22,505 nt of DNA from the NCBI GenBank assembly GCA_903827735.1, contig CAIKJM010000481.1, positions 1-22,505 on the forward strand, read 5' to 3'. The DNA comes from an uncultured Rhodanobacter sp. GTDB taxonomy: Bacteria; Pseudomonadota; Gammaproteobacteria; Xanthomonadales; Rhodanobacteraceae. Positions 1-8,258 of the stretch are shown here, one piece after another (positions within the stretch are counted from its first letter, which is position 1; each line of letters opens with the position of its first letter). The notes under the pieces were generated by a model. It saw only the letters and a program-made list of their open reading frames with translations, did no database searches and was not told where the DNA came from. The translations under genes were made by a program, and so were the position numbers.

Positions 1-2
1 CG

Positions 3-41
3 ACGCAGGAATTGCGCGAAACGATCAACCGCTACCGCTGA
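3..41 (+). CDS. Possible C-terminal tail of an upstream gene (partial)
   Basis: The third frame from the left edge stays open for 12 codons and ends in TGA at 39-41, reading TQELRETINRYR. The composition (Glu, Arg, Ile, a final Tyr-Arg) looks like the charged tail of a real protein, but the piece is too short to assign a family. The first frame stays open longer (to about position 80) and the second stops near 43-45, so the choice of frame is a guess. If real, the gene lies mostly outside the window and is co-directional with the TPR-oxygenase gene about 200 bases downstream. Confidence 0.3.
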   Translation, partial: TQELRETINRYR

Positions 42-157
42 GATAAGCCTGCGTTTGCTGCCTCCCGACATATCCGCCGAATATTGAAACGTACGAGCGT
101 AGACGGCCAACTATCTCTGCGTCAGTATGAGTAGCACGCTCGTCTGGAAGGGACCGT

Positions 158-187
158 GTACGCGAGCGAACGGAGGTATTCGCGTAC
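158..187. repeat. 8-bp perfect inverted repeat upstream of the TPR-oxygenase gene
   Basis: GTACGCGA at 158-165 is exactly complementary to TCGCGTAC at 180-187, separated by 14 bases. It lies about 57 bases before the ATG at 244, where an operator or leader hairpin could sit. No T-run follows, so it is not an ordinary terminator. No regulator family is recognised and chance is not excluded. The rest of 42-243 shows no gene and no promoter that could be assigned with confidence. Confidence 0.35.
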
Positions 188-243
188 CTGAAGTCAGGGA
201 ACATTCCAACCAGATGTGAGCGGTCTTGCAAAGAGGTTCTCTC

Positions 244-2115
244 ATGACGCCTAGCATGCCTCAGCGATTGAGCCAAACACAGCTAGAAGAGCTTGCTTCA
301 GCTCATCAGTTGCTGCAGCAGGGTCACGCCGATGATGCTGTGGCAAGGGTAAGACGGGTGGTGAACGACGCGCCCCACTCGGCTGACGCCTTGCTGTTGC
401 TTGCCATGTGCCTCGCCGATGCGGGAGATGTGCCGGGAGCCGAAGCGGGTTTCTTGCGTGCGCTGGAACACGCTCCGCATCACCCTGGCATTCTTTTCAA
501 TTTCGGCATCTGGCTGTCCCGTCAAGGGCGTGTCCAAGCGGCGATACAGAGCTACCTTGCAGCCACTGCGATCAAGCCCGACTTTGTCGATGCCTGGATA
601 AAGCTCGGCATATTGATGCTTGAACAAGGTACTTTTGTACAGGCCGCGGGAATGTTTCAGAGGGCCGTAGATTTGCAGCCTCATGCGGCTCATGCATGGC
701 AGGGTTTGGGCAGGGCCAAGCAATCTCTCGGCGATCTCGATGCGGCAGTGGATGCATTGCGCAAGGCCACAAATCTATCGCCAAGCGATGGTTCGCCGTG
801 GGTCGACCTCGGAGTGACGCTGCGGTCGCTCGGGCGTCTAGAGGACTCTCTAGTCAGTTTTGAGCACGCCCGCGAACTTGGTGTAAGGGATCCCTGCGTC
901 CCCGACGCCATCATCGACCTGCTGGGTAACCTGGGGCGTACGGGTGAAGCAATGGATGAGGGTCGTCGACTAGTGGACGACCATCCACAATTCGTTCCTG
1001 GGCAGGTAAAGCTTGCACGATTGCTCTGGTCGAATGACGCGGAGCGCGATGCCGAAAGCGATCCATTTTCGATCATGCGCTCTGCAGTACGGCAGCAACC
1101 CACTAATCGAGCGCTGCAGACGGAGTTCGTCGCCCTGCTGATCGAGGCACGCAGGGGACAGGAGGCGCTTGATCTCGTTCGAGTGATGCGGCGATCAAAT
1201 AGCAGCGACGCTTTCCTGATTTGGCTGGAGGCTCTTGCGTGTGATTCGTTGCTGCTGCACGAGCAGGCAGGCAGCTTGTTTGCGCAAGCCTATCCCGTGC
1301 TCGGATCGCGCAGTGCCGACTTCCTAAACGCCTATGTGCGTCACCTCTATCGGTCTGGCGACTGGGAAGCTGTAGCTCGCTATGCCAATGAAGCGATAGT
1401 TCTGGACTTCGCTAATCAGGAATCCTGGGCTCACCTGGGTACCGCCTGGCGGCTGGCCGGCGATCCTCGTGAGCACTGGCTGATGAACTACGAACAACTG
1501 GTTGGGCTGATTGAAGTGGATATGCCACCGCTTTCCTCCGGTGACGTCCAATCGCTTGAAGCTTTGAAGGCCACTCTGGACGGCATGCACACTTCAACAC
1601 GCGACCCGCTGAACCAGAGCGTTCGACATGGGTCCCAGACATCAGGACATCTTTTTGCTCGAGCCGACCCAACGATCGCCGCCGCCCGGTTAGCTCTGCA
1701 GGACGCGGCGGAACGTTGGCTGACAAAATTGCCAGTCGATCAGAGCCACCCCTTCCTCAGCCGAAACAATCACGGCGTAAGGATGATGGGCTCCTGGTCC
1801 GTCAAACTGCGGTCGTTAGGACACCACGTAAACCATTTCCATCCAGATGGCTGGATGAGTTCGGCTTTCTATGTCTCACTGCCGCCATCGGTCAATCAAG
1901 GCACCGAAGCGGATGCCGGCTGCATCCAGTTCGGTCAGCCGGCAGTTGAACTAGGGGTTGATCTATCGCCGCGTCGTATCGTCCGTCCGAAGGCAGGGTG
2001 TCTGGCACTGTTTCCATCCTATATGTGGCACGGAACCCTACCCTTTTCAGACGCCGAACCTAGAACAACGATTGCCTTTGATATGCAACCAACAGCAACA
2101 CGGGGCAAAGGATGA
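244..2115 (+). CDS. TPR-repeat protein with C-terminal 2OG-Fe(II) oxygenase domain
   Basis: This 623-residue protein has two parts. Residues about 13-410 are helical TPR-type repeats (for example around 80-113, 114-147, 148-181 and 182-215, with the usual small and aromatic positions and a Pro at the repeat end). Residues about 500-612 look like the putative 2OG-Fe(II) oxygenase family (Pfam 2OG-FeII_Oxy_5 type): an HPD iron motif at His533-Asp535, a distal His596 in the stretch FPSYMWHGTLPF, and Arg607 placed to bind 2-oxoglutarate. The expected activity is hydroxylation of an unknown peptide or other substrate in the cytoplasm; no signal peptide is seen. ATG 244 was chosen because AAGAGG lies 7 bases upstream; an in-frame TTG at 226 has no such site. 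The gene is visibly less GC-rich than cstA, which may mean transfer. Substrate unknown. Confidence 0.85.
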   Translation: MTPSMPQRLSQTQLEELASAHQLLQQGHADDAVARVRRVVNDAPHSADALLLLAMCLADAGDVPGAEAGFLRALEHAPHHPGILFNFGIWLSRQGRVQAAIQSYLAATAIKPDFVDAWIKLGILMLEQGTFVQAAGMFQRAVDLQPHAAHAWQGLGRAKQSLGDLDAAVDALRKATNLSPSDGSPWVDLGVTLRSLGRLEDSLVSFEHARELGVRDPCVPDAIIDLLGNLGRTGEAMDEGRRLVDDHPQFVPGQVKLARLLWSNDAERDAESDPFSIMRSAVRQQPTNRALQTEFVALLIEARRGQEALDLVRVMRRSNSSDAFLIWLEALACDSLLLHEQAGSLFAQAYPVLGSRSADFLNAYVRHLYRSGDWEAVARYANEAIVLDFANQESWAHLGTAWRLAGDPREHWLMNYEQLVGLIEVDMPPLSSGDVQSLEALKATLDGMHTSTRDPLNQSVRHGSQTSGHLFARADPTIAAARLALQDAAERWLTKLPVDQSHPFLSRNNHGVRMMGSWSVKLRSLGHHVNHFHPDGWMSSAFYVSLPPSVNQGTEADAGCIQFGQPAVELGVDLSPRRIVRPKAGCLALFPSYMWHGTLPFSDAEPRTTIAFDMQPTATRGKG

Positions 2116-2137
2116 ATCCAAAAATCCTGTCTTGAAC

Positions 2138-2152
2138 TGCAGAGCCTCTGCA
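2138..2152. terminator. Short hairpin between convergent genes, weak terminator candidate
   Basis: TGCAGAGCCTCTGCA is a 15-base palindrome 22 bases after the stop of the TPR-oxygenase gene. A T-run (2160-2164) follows, but 7 bases after the stem, so it is not a canonical intrinsic terminator for the plus strand. On the minus strand no T-run follows. It sits in the 54-base gap between two converging genes, where a terminator would be expected. Confidence 0.25.
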
Positions 2153-2169
2153 AATCGCCTTTTTCAAAC

Positions 2170-2745
2170 CTACTCGCACGCATCTTCACCCGAGAAATTA
2201 TGCGCTGGCTTGATCCACCCCGCGTTGCCGCCAGCGTTGTGCACTTCCACCCACCATTCGTATGCCGGCCTTGAGAGAACCTTGAGTGCCGATGCATGGG
2301 GTGGTGCGCCAAACGAATCATCGGGCACATCTATCTGATCCGAGTACGTTTTGCCGTGGTACCAGAAGAGATCGCTCGCTTCACCTTGGTAATGCAAGGT
2401 GTAAAGAACATCACCGGCCGCCAGAGAAAGTTTGGGCGCTTTCGCATCGCGCAGGTAGCCGAGCTTTATCGGCTTCATCACCTGGGTCACTCCGTACTTT
2501 GTGGTGATTACGACACCCGTCACGGCGCGCACCGACTGACCGGCCGCGATATGAAAGCTGACAGGCGACTTGTCCGACCTGTCCTGATGGGCATCAAGTG
2601 CTTTAGTGGCACGCCAGTCTCCATAGGTGCAGCACTCGAATGGGCAACTCCCCCAGTCACTGAAGGGTAAAGACGGCTTTTCCTGTGCCCCCGCGGCAGG
2701 CACGGAAAAAAGCAGCGCGAGAGCGACGCTTATTTGAAGTTTCAT
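2170..2745 (-). CDS. Small exported protein with Cys-rich N-terminus and SH3-like C-terminus
   Basis: The 191-residue product starts with a clear signal peptide (MKLQISVALALLFSVPAAGA, cleavage likely after AGA at about residue 20), so it should be exported to the periplasm or beyond. The mature N-terminus carries a CPFECC cysteine cluster followed by an aromatic YGDW. The C-terminal part (WWVEVHNAGGNAGWIKP, then a Cys three residues from the region's end) resembles the WI/GW pattern of bacterial SH3-like domains. Cysteines at both ends suggest disulfide bonding. The start has an AAGGA site shortly upstream. It follows the acyltransferase gene by 37 bases on the same strand and may be the last gene of that transcript. 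I do not recognise a named family and assign no activity. Its base composition is lower in GC than the genes to the right. Confidence 0.8.
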   Translation of the reverse strand: MKLQISVALALLFSVPAAGAQEKPSLPFSDWGSCPFECCTYGDWRATKALDAHQDRSDKSPVSFHIAAGQSVRAVTGVVITTKYGVTQVMKPIKLGYLRDAKAPKLSLAAGDVLYTLHYQGEASDLFWYHGKTYSDQIDVPDDSFGAPPHASALKVLSRPAYEWWVEVHNAGGNAGWIKPAHNFSGEDACE

Positions 2746-2782
2746 TGGTCATCCTTGAGTTGAAGCATGCGCTTGTATCTCT

Positions 2783-3967
2783 TCACCGAGAGGAAGCCAT
2801 TCGAGGATCGAATGCTGCGGTGCGTCCAACCAGCCGCGCACGCAACGCCCGCTCGCACGGTATCGAAACAAACCTCGCCACGGCCTTTCCAAGCCGCCAG
2901 CAGAGCGGCAGCGCCAGCAGGTACCAGAGAAATCCCCAGCGTATGTCGCTGCCGGTGGCGCGATAAACGCGCACAACGGCATACACCACGAACATGTGGC
3001 TGAGGTAGATCTCGTAGCTGAGCCTGCCCCACGATGCCAGCCAGCCGAATCCGCAGAGCGTCGAAACCGGCCGCGCCTGCAGGGCAATCAGCACCAGCAT
3101 CGCCGAGACCGTCAGCAGCAAGAGAATGCTGTCGCCCATCAGCGACCAGAGAAGACGGCCGCCAAACATTTCCGCCAGCATGCCGAGTGAGCCCACGATG
3201 ATCAGGCTGCGCGTCAGCGCGGTCGGCAGCACCGGCCAGCGCTTCGCCAGCAAGGCGCCGATAATGCCGGTCGCGATGGCCGACATGCCGGGCAGGTAGG
3301 CTTTTTCCTGCCAGATTTCGTTGCCCGTCAGCGCGCTGTGCGTCCACGGCATCGACACGGCCAGCAGTACCAGCAGCGGCGCCAGTATCCACACGCGTCG
3401 CGTCAGCAGACAGACGATCGGAAAGCCGATATAGAACGCCTCCTCGATCGACAGCGACCACAGCACGTCCCAGTTGCCCGGCAGGTAACCGGTCATGCCC
3501 TCGTACCAGTTAAGGTGCAGGCCGAGCGCGGCGAGGATGGCACGCGGCAGCGACTGGCCCGGTCGATCAATGACATAGTCCTGCACGCTCAGAGCGTGCA
3601 GCACGCTGAGCACGGCGACCAGCAACAGCAGGCACGGCACGATGCGCGAGAAGCGCAGCGCGTAGAAGGTCTTGATGTCGATGCGCGCAAGATTACCCCA
3701 GCGCCGCAGCGCGTTGCCGGCGATAAGAAAGCCCGAGATCACGAAGAACACGAACACCGCTTCGTAACCGTTGTAGTTGAGGTTGGATAGAAAACTGCGC
3801 GGCAGAACATCGGCCAGCAGCGTCTTCTTCAGCGGAATGCGAATGCCGATATGGTTGAGGATAACCAGCACAATGGCCAGGCCACGCAGCAGATCGATGC
3901 CGATATTCCGCGCGATGCCGGCCGAAGGAATCACCACATTCCCGCTCACTCCGTTGGCCTCACGCAT
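2783..3967 (-). CDS. OafA/YrhL-type membrane acyltransferase (acyltransferase 3 family)
   Basis: The 394-residue protein has about ten hydrophobic segments and the hallmarks of the acyltransferase-3 family: IDLLRGLAIVLVILNH near residues 24-39 with the family His at 39, VFVFFVISGFLI at about 71-82, RFSRIVP at about 105-111, and WSLSIEEAFY at 170-179. Such integral membrane enzymes transfer acetyl or other acyl groups to sugars of O-antigen, exopolysaccharide, Nod factor or peptidoglycan. No SGNH esterase domain is fused at the C-terminus, so this is the short form. Its ATG lies 8 bases inside the end of the yhhQ gene, which suggests translational coupling, although the two functions have no obvious link. 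The acceptor cannot be told from the sequence. Confidence 0.88.
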   Translation of the reverse strand: MREANGVSGNVVIPSAGIARNIGIDLLRGLAIVLVILNHIGIRIPLKKTLLADVLPRSFLSNLNYNGYEAVFVFFVISGFLIAGNALRRWGNLARIDIKTFYALRFSRIVPCLLLLVAVLSVLHALSVQDYVIDRPGQSLPRAILAALGLHLNWYEGMTGYLPGNWDVLWSLSIEEAFYIGFPIVCLLTRRVWILAPLLVLLAVSMPWTHSALTGNEIWQEKAYLPGMSAIATGIIGALLAKRWPVLPTALTRSLIIVGSLGMLAEMFGGRLLWSLMGDSILLLLTVSAMLVLIALQARPVSTLCGFGWLASWGRLSYEIYLSHMFVVYAVVRVYRATGSDIRWGFLWYLLALPLCWRLGKAVARFVSIPCERALRARLVGRTAAFDPRMASSR

Positions 3968-4709
3968 GCGGCGCTTGTCCGCCTTCGTCGCGCAGGCTGA
4001 AGGGATTGAAGCGCGTGCCGTAGTCGAAGGTGTCGACGTTTTCAGCGCGCTTGAGCCAGCCCACCACCGCGTAGGTGACTGGCGTCAGCACCACTTCGAC
4101 CAGCACCTTCATCACCCAGTTGAACACGATAACCTTGACCAGAGTCGTGCTTTCCCAGATGCCGTAGAAGGCGATCGGGTAGAAGGTCACGCTGTCGAAG
4201 GCCTGGCCGAACACGGTGGAACCGATGGTGCGCGTCCACAGGTGTTTGCCCTTGGTCAGCAGCTTCAGACGGGCCATCACGAAGGCGTTGACGAAGTCGC
4301 CAACCCAGTAACCGATCATTGAGGCCACGGCGATACGCGCGGTGCCGCCGAAGACGGTTTCCAAGGCAGGCTGCAGGGTCTTGTTGAACGGCTCGGCGCC
4401 GCTGGGCGGCATGTGGATCACTACGTACGACATCACCGTGGCGAAGATCATCGCGCCGAAGCCGGCCCAGATCGCGCGCCGCGCCCGCGCGTAACCGTAC
4501 ACCTCGGTCAGGACGTCGCCGAAGATATAGCCGATCGGAAAAAACAGGTTGCCGGTACCAAAACTGAGTGCGCCGATCCACGGCAGGTCGATCACGCTGA
4601 CCTTGGCTGGACCGATGAGGTTGGAGCACAACAGCACCGCGACCATGCCAGCGACCAGCATGTCGTAATAGCGAAAACCACGAGCCGGCGCAGCGTCGGA
4701 GACAGTCAT
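3960..4709 (-). CDS. yhhQ: Queuosine precursor transporter YhhQ (VUT/DUF165 family)
   Basis: The 249-residue inner-membrane protein matches the YhhQ family: FFPIGYIFGDVLTEVYGY after the first membrane segments, a segment ending near GYWVGDFVNAFVMARLK, and GSTVFGQAFDSVTFYPIAFYG in the second half. E. coli YhhQ, about 220 residues, imports the queuosine precursors preQ0 and preQ1 for tRNA modification. The length here fits with a slightly longer C-terminal tail rich in polar residues. An AGGGGCG stretch about 6 bases before the ATG can serve as ribosome binding site. I looked for a preQ1 riboswitch in the 82 bases upstream and did not see one. The stop overlaps the acyltransferase start by 8 bases. 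Confidence 0.93.
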   Translation of the reverse strand: MTVSDAAPARGFRYYDMLVAGMVAVLLCSNLIGPAKVSVIDLPWIGALSFGTGNLFFPIGYIFGDVLTEVYGYARARRAIWAGFGAMIFATVMSYVVIHMPPSGAEPFNKTLQPALETVFGGTARIAVASMIGYWVGDFVNAFVMARLKLLTKGKHLWTRTIGSTVFGQAFDSVTFYPIAFYGIWESTTLVKVIVFNWVMKVLVEVVLTPVTYAVVGWLKRAENVDTFDYGTRFNPFSLRDEGGQAPHA

Positions 4710-4791
4710 CGAGTCGCCCCTAAGAGTGATGCCTAAAGCATAACCCGGGGCGGCACGAGGACTACCGCGTCAACTTAGACAAAGACCAAGG

Positions 4792-5076
4792 TCAGACCAC
4801 CTCGACCCCGCGCCAGAACGCCACGTGATCCTTGATCTCCTTGGCGGCGTCTTTCGGCTCCGGGTAATACCAGGCCGCGTTGGCATTGACCTCGTCGCCG
4901 ACCAGCACGTCGTAATAGCTCGCCGTGCCTTTCCAGCCGCAGACCGTGTGGTGATCACTGCTGCGAAAGTTTTCCTTGCGCAGCGATTCGACCGGAAAAT
5001 AGTGGTTGTTTTCCACCACCACGGTCTTGTCGCTTTCGGCCAGCACCACGCCTTTCCACAATGCACGCTTAGTCAT
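4792..5076 (-). CDS. DUF427 domain protein
   Basis: This 94-residue soluble protein is a complete single DUF427 domain (Pfam NTP_transf_9). The diagnostic CGWKGTASYY motif sits at about residues 46-55, preceded by the family's VVVENNHYFPVESL strand-turn and followed by WYYPEPKDAAKEIKDHVAFW. The biochemical role of the family is not established; the Pfam name reflects structural resemblance only. Its ATG overlaps the last codons of the peptide deformylase gene by 8 bases, so the two are probably translationally coupled. yhhQ follows after 82 bases on the same strand. Confidence 0.9.
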   Translation of the reverse strand: MTKRALWKGVVLAESDKTVVVENNHYFPVESLRKENFRSSDHHTVCGWKGTASYYDVLVGDEVNANAAWYYPEPKDAAKEIKDHVAFWRGVEVV

Positions 5077-5605
5077 CGCTCAACTCCTGTCCGGGAAACA
5101 GCACGTCGGTATAGCCAAACTTGCTGAAATCAGTAATGCGCGAGGGGTACAGACGACCAATGAGATGGTCGCATTCGTGCTGTACGACACGCGCGTGAAA
5201 ACCTTCGGCGGTACGATCGATGCGCTCGCCCTTGGGGTCGATGCCTTCGTAACGAATCAAGCTGTAACGGCTGACCGCGCCGCGCAAACCGGGCACGGAC
5301 AGGCAACCTTCCCAGCCCTCTTCCATGTCCTGCGACAGCGGGGTGATCACGGGATTGAGCAGGATCGTTTGCGGCACGGCCGGCGCATCGGGATAGCGCT
5401 CGCTGCTGTCGAAGCCGAAAATCACCAGCTGCATATCGACGCCGATCTGCGGCGCCGCCAGGCCCACGCCGCCGACCGAATGCATGGTCTCGAACATGTC
5501 GGCGATCAGCATGTCCAGCTCGGCGCTGCCGATCAGTTCTTCCGGCACCAGCGGCGCAATGCGCAGCAGGCGCTCGTCGCCCATCCTCAGAATCTCGTGA
5601 ATCAT
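5069..5605 (-). CDS. def: Peptide deformylase
   Basis: The enzyme removes the formyl group from the N-terminal formyl-methionine of new proteins. All three family motifs are present: GVGLAAPQIG, EGCLSVPG (metal-binding Cys) and QHECDHL (two metal-binding His and the catalytic Glu). From ATG 5605 the protein has 178 residues, the usual size for the family, and GAGG lies 5 bases upstream. The frame is also open to a GTG at 5695, but that adds 30 unconserved residues and has no ribosome binding site. The gene is not next to fmt here, so it may be a second deformylase copy beside a def-fmt pair elsewhere; that cannot be settled from this window. The stop overlaps the DUF427 gene. Confidence 0.93.
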   Translation of the reverse strand: MIHEILRMGDERLLRIAPLVPEELIGSAELDMLIADMFETMHSVGGVGLAAPQIGVDMQLVIFGFDSSERYPDAPAVPQTILLNPVITPLSQDMEEGWEGCLSVPGLRGAVSRYSLIRYEGIDPKGERIDRTAEGFHARVVQHECDHLIGRLYPSRITDFSKFGYTDVLFPGQELSDD

Positions 5606-5932
5606 TGCCGCCTCATCGTCTGGAACATTACTTAATGAATGGATAGGGTCGGATGGCGCAAATGCAAGCTGAATCGCCGGCTTTTCAGTAGCCACTCAAG
5701 CAGCATCACCGTTCAAAAAACGTTGTGATCGCCACGCCGTCCGCACCTTTTTTGCCAACCGGTATGGCGAGCCGACCCACCACCCAAGCCAGCGCACCGA
5801 TGTCGGACGCGATCCAGCGCGATACGCTTCGCTTGAAGGCCAGATCTCGAAAGCATCAAGGCATGCCGAGGATTGACCGCTGCGTCATGCAAGGCGACTC
5901 TTGCAGTTCTTGTTGCCTGAGATTTGCCTGCC
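5606..5932. other. Intergenic region between divergent def and cstA
   Basis: This 327-base stretch separates two divergent genes and should hold both promoters. A reading frame runs through part of it on each strand but shows no family motif. Near def there is an AT-rich patch around 5625-5640 (ATTACTTAATGAAT) that could hold a minus-strand -10 element, and an AT-rich patch CAAAAAACGTTGTGATC at about 5713-5729. I see no full CRP-type palindrome, riboswitch or terminator. Confidence 0.5.
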
Positions 5933-8035
5933 ATGCGCGACCCCATCCCCCAGGGCATCACCTCCACGCCCGAGAGCGCGTCGTCGTCGCCGAGCAGCCG
6001 CCTGCTGTGGGCGCTGGTCGCCGTCGTCGGCGCAGCCTGTCTGGGCGTCGTCGCGCTGCGCCGTGGCGAACCGGTAAATGCGATCTGGCTGGTCGCGGCG
6101 TCGCTGGCGGTGTTCGCCATCGCCTACCGTTTCTACAGCCGCTTCATCGCCCGGTTCGTGCTGCAGCTGGACGCCACGCGCGCGACGCCGGCGGTGCTGC
6201 GCAACGACGGGCTGGACTACGTGCCGACCAACCAGTGGGTGGTGTTCGGCCACCACTTCGCCGCCATCGCGGGCGCGGGGCCGCTGGTCGGGCCGGTGCT
6301 GGCGGCGCAGATGGGCTACCTGCCCGGCACGCTGTGGATTCTGTTCGGCGTGGTGTTTGCCGGCGCGGTGCAGGATTTCATGATCCTCGCGCTGTCGCTG
6401 CGTCGTGACGGGCGCTCGCTTGGCCACATGCTGCGCGAGGAGCTTGGTCCTGCGCCGGGCGTGGTGGCGATGTTCGGCGTGCTGGTGCTGATGATGATCG
6501 TGCTGGCCGTACTGGCGCTGGTGGTGGTGAAGGCGCTGACGCACAGCCCCTGGGGCACGTTTACCGTGGCGGCCACCATTCCCATTGCCCTGCTGATGGG
6601 CACGTATCTGCGCTGGATTCGGCCAGGGCGGATTCTCGAGGGTTCGCTGATCGGACTGGTGCTGCTGCTGGCGTCGATCGGCTACGGCGCGCACGTGGCC
6701 GCGTCGCCGACGCTGGCGCCGCTGTTCGACTTCGATGCAAAAGCGCTGGCATGGTGGCTGATCGGCTACGGCTTCTGCGCTTCCGTGCTGCCAGTGTGGC
6801 TGCTGCTGGCGCCGCGCGATTACCTCAGCACGTTTCTGAAGATCGGCACCATCGCTCTGCTCGCGCTGGCGATCTTCATCGCCGCGCCGACGCTGCAGAT
6901 GCCCGCGGTGACGAAGTTCATCGACGGCAGCGGGCCGGTGTTTCAGGGCGGCCTGTTCCCCTTCCTGTTCATCACCATCGCCTGCGGCGCGGTGTCGGGC
7001 TGGCACGCGATCATCGCCTCGGGCACCACGCCCAAACTGATCGGCAACGAGGGCGAAGCGCGACTGATCGGCTACGGCGGCATGCTGATGGAGGCATTCG
7101 TGGCGATCATGGCGCTGATTGCTGCAGCGTCGCTGCATCCTGGCGTGTATTTCGCGATGAACGCGCCGGGCGCGCTGATTGGAAACACCGTGCAGAGTGC
7201 GGCTGCTGCGATCAGCCAGATGGGTTTCGTCATCACGCCCGACGAGCTGCTGCAGACCGCTAAAAACATCGGCGAAACCAGCATCCTAAGCCGCGCCGGC
7301 GGCGCACCGACGCTGGCCGTCGGCATGGCGCAGCTGCTGCACAACATCCTGCCTGGCGGCGGCATGATGGCGTTCTGGTACCACTACGCGATCCTGTTCG
7401 AAGCGCTGTTCATCCTCACCACGGTCGACGCCGGCACGCGCGTGGGCCGCTTCATGATTCAGGAGATCGCGGGGCTGATTCATAAACCCCTGCAGGCAAC
7501 CGAATCGTGGACCGGCAACCTGCTGGCCACCGCGATCTGCGTGTCGCTGTGGGGCTATTTTCTTTATCAGGGTGCGGTCGATCCGCTGGGCGGCATCAAT
7601 ACGCTGTGGCCGCTGTTCGGCATCGCCAACCAGATGCTGGCGGCCATCGCGCTGATGCTGGCGACGGTGGTGGTGGTGAAACTCAAGCGTCAGCGTTATG
7701 TGTGGGTGCCGGGCATACCCGCCGTGTGGCTGATCCTCTGCACGCTGACCGCCGGGTGGCAGAAACTCGTCGGGCCGATCAGCTTCACGGCGGCGGCCAG
7801 CAAGTACGCGCTAGCCGCGCAGCAAGCTCATCTGCTAGCGCCGGCCAAGACCGCCGCCGAGATGCAGCGCATCGTCACCAACAACCAGGTCGACGCCGGC
7901 CTCACCGGCCTGTTCATGCTGCTGATCGTCAGCATGCTCGTGTTCTCGCTGCGCGCGCTGATCAAAGCCTGGAACACTCCGACGCTGACCGCGCACGAAG
8001 AACCCTATATCGCGCTCGCCAGCGTGACGCATTGA
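5933..8035 (+). CDS. cstA: Carbon starvation protein CstA (peptide/pyruvate transporter)
   Basis: The 700-residue polytopic membrane protein is close to E. coli CstA throughout and about the same length (701). Conserved blocks include FGHHFAAIAGAGPLVGPVLA, AAQMGYLPG, VQDFMILALSLRRDGRSLG, VVKALTHSPWGT, LLAPRDYLSTFLKIGTI, FPFLFITIACGAVSG, SRAGGAPTLAVGMAQ and DPLGGINTLWPLFGIANQML. CstA-family proteins take up peptides or pyruvate under carbon limitation. ATG 5933 was chosen; an in-frame TTG lies 9 bases upstream and neither has a strong ribosome binding site. The small partner ybdD follows 10 bases after the stop, the arrangement known for cstA and for its paralogue yjiY/btsT. Sequence resemblance favours CstA over BtsT. 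Confidence 0.95.
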   Translation: MRDPIPQGITSTPESASSSPSSRLLWALVAVVGAACLGVVALRRGEPVNAIWLVAASLAVFAIAYRFYSRFIARFVLQLDATRATPAVLRNDGLDYVPTNQWVVFGHHFAAIAGAGPLVGPVLAAQMGYLPGTLWILFGVVFAGAVQDFMILALSLRRDGRSLGHMLREELGPAPGVVAMFGVLVLMMIVLAVLALVVVKALTHSPWGTFTVAATIPIALLMGTYLRWIRPGRILEGSLIGLVLLLASIGYGAHVAASPTLAPLFDFDAKALAWWLIGYGFCASVLPVWLLLAPRDYLSTFLKIGTIALLALAIFIAAPTLQMPAVTKFIDGSGPVFQGGLFPFLFITIACGAVSGWHAIIASGTTPKLIGNEGEARLIGYGGMLMEAFVAIMALIAAASLHPGVYFAMNAPGALIGNTVQSAAAAISQMGFVITPDELLQTAKNIGETSILSRAGGAPTLAVGMAQLLHNILPGGGMMAFWYHYAILFEALFILTTVDAGTRVGRFMIQEIAGLIHKPLQATESWTGNLLATAICVSLWGYFLYQGAVDPLGGINTLWPLFGIANQMLAAIALMLATVVVVKLKRQRYVWVPGIPAVWLILCTLTAGWQKLVGPISFTAAASKYALAAQQAHLLAPAKTAAEMQRIVTNNQVDAGLTGLFMLLIVSMLVFSLRALIKAWNTPTLTAHEEPYIALASVTH

Positions 8036-8045
8036 GGATATGTCG

Positions 8046-8255
8046 ATGACTCGATCAGCGATCAACCACATCGTGCGGCAAGGCTGGCAGCGCCTCACGC
8101 AAACCGCCCGCCTGTGCTGCGGCGTACCCGATTACGAGGCCTACGTGCAGCACCTGCGCCAGCATCATCCCGAACGGAATGTGCCGAGTTACGAGGCTTT
8201 TTTTCGTGAGCGGCAGATCGCGCGATACAAGGGGACCGGCGGACGGTGCTGTTGA
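8046..8255 (+). CDS. ybdD: YbdD/YjiX-family small protein
   Basis: The 69-residue protein carries the family's core: GVPDYEAYVQHLRQHHPE, SYEAFFRERQIARY and a C-terminal double cysteine (RCC). E. coli YbdD and YjiX, 65-67 residues, are encoded directly behind cstA and yjiY and appear to be partners of these transporters; their exact function is not settled. GAGG at 8034-8037 overlaps the cstA stop and stands 8 bases before ATG 8046. An ATG at 8040 is only 2 bases from it and is less likely. A palindromic repeat begins 3 bases after the stop. Confidence 0.92.
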   Translation: MTRSAINHIVRQGWQRLTQTARLCCGVPDYEAYVQHLRQHHPERNVPSYEAFFRERQIARYKGTGGRCC

Positions 8256-8258
8256 TTC

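Noticed and set aside
2742..3461. Overlapping minus-strand frame inside the acyltransferase gene, suggestive of a frameshift
   Set aside because: The acyltransferase frame is continuous from 3967 to 2783 with family motifs, so no frameshift is needed.
4710..4791. Possible preQ1 riboswitch before yhhQ
   Set aside because: I looked for the C-rich loop and A-rich tail of preQ1 aptamers and did not find them. The only hairpin is a 4-base ATGC/GCAT stem.
5885..7138. 417-codon open frame antisense to cstA
   Set aside because: Its product is mostly Arg, Gln and His with no domain, whereas cstA is conserved along its whole length.
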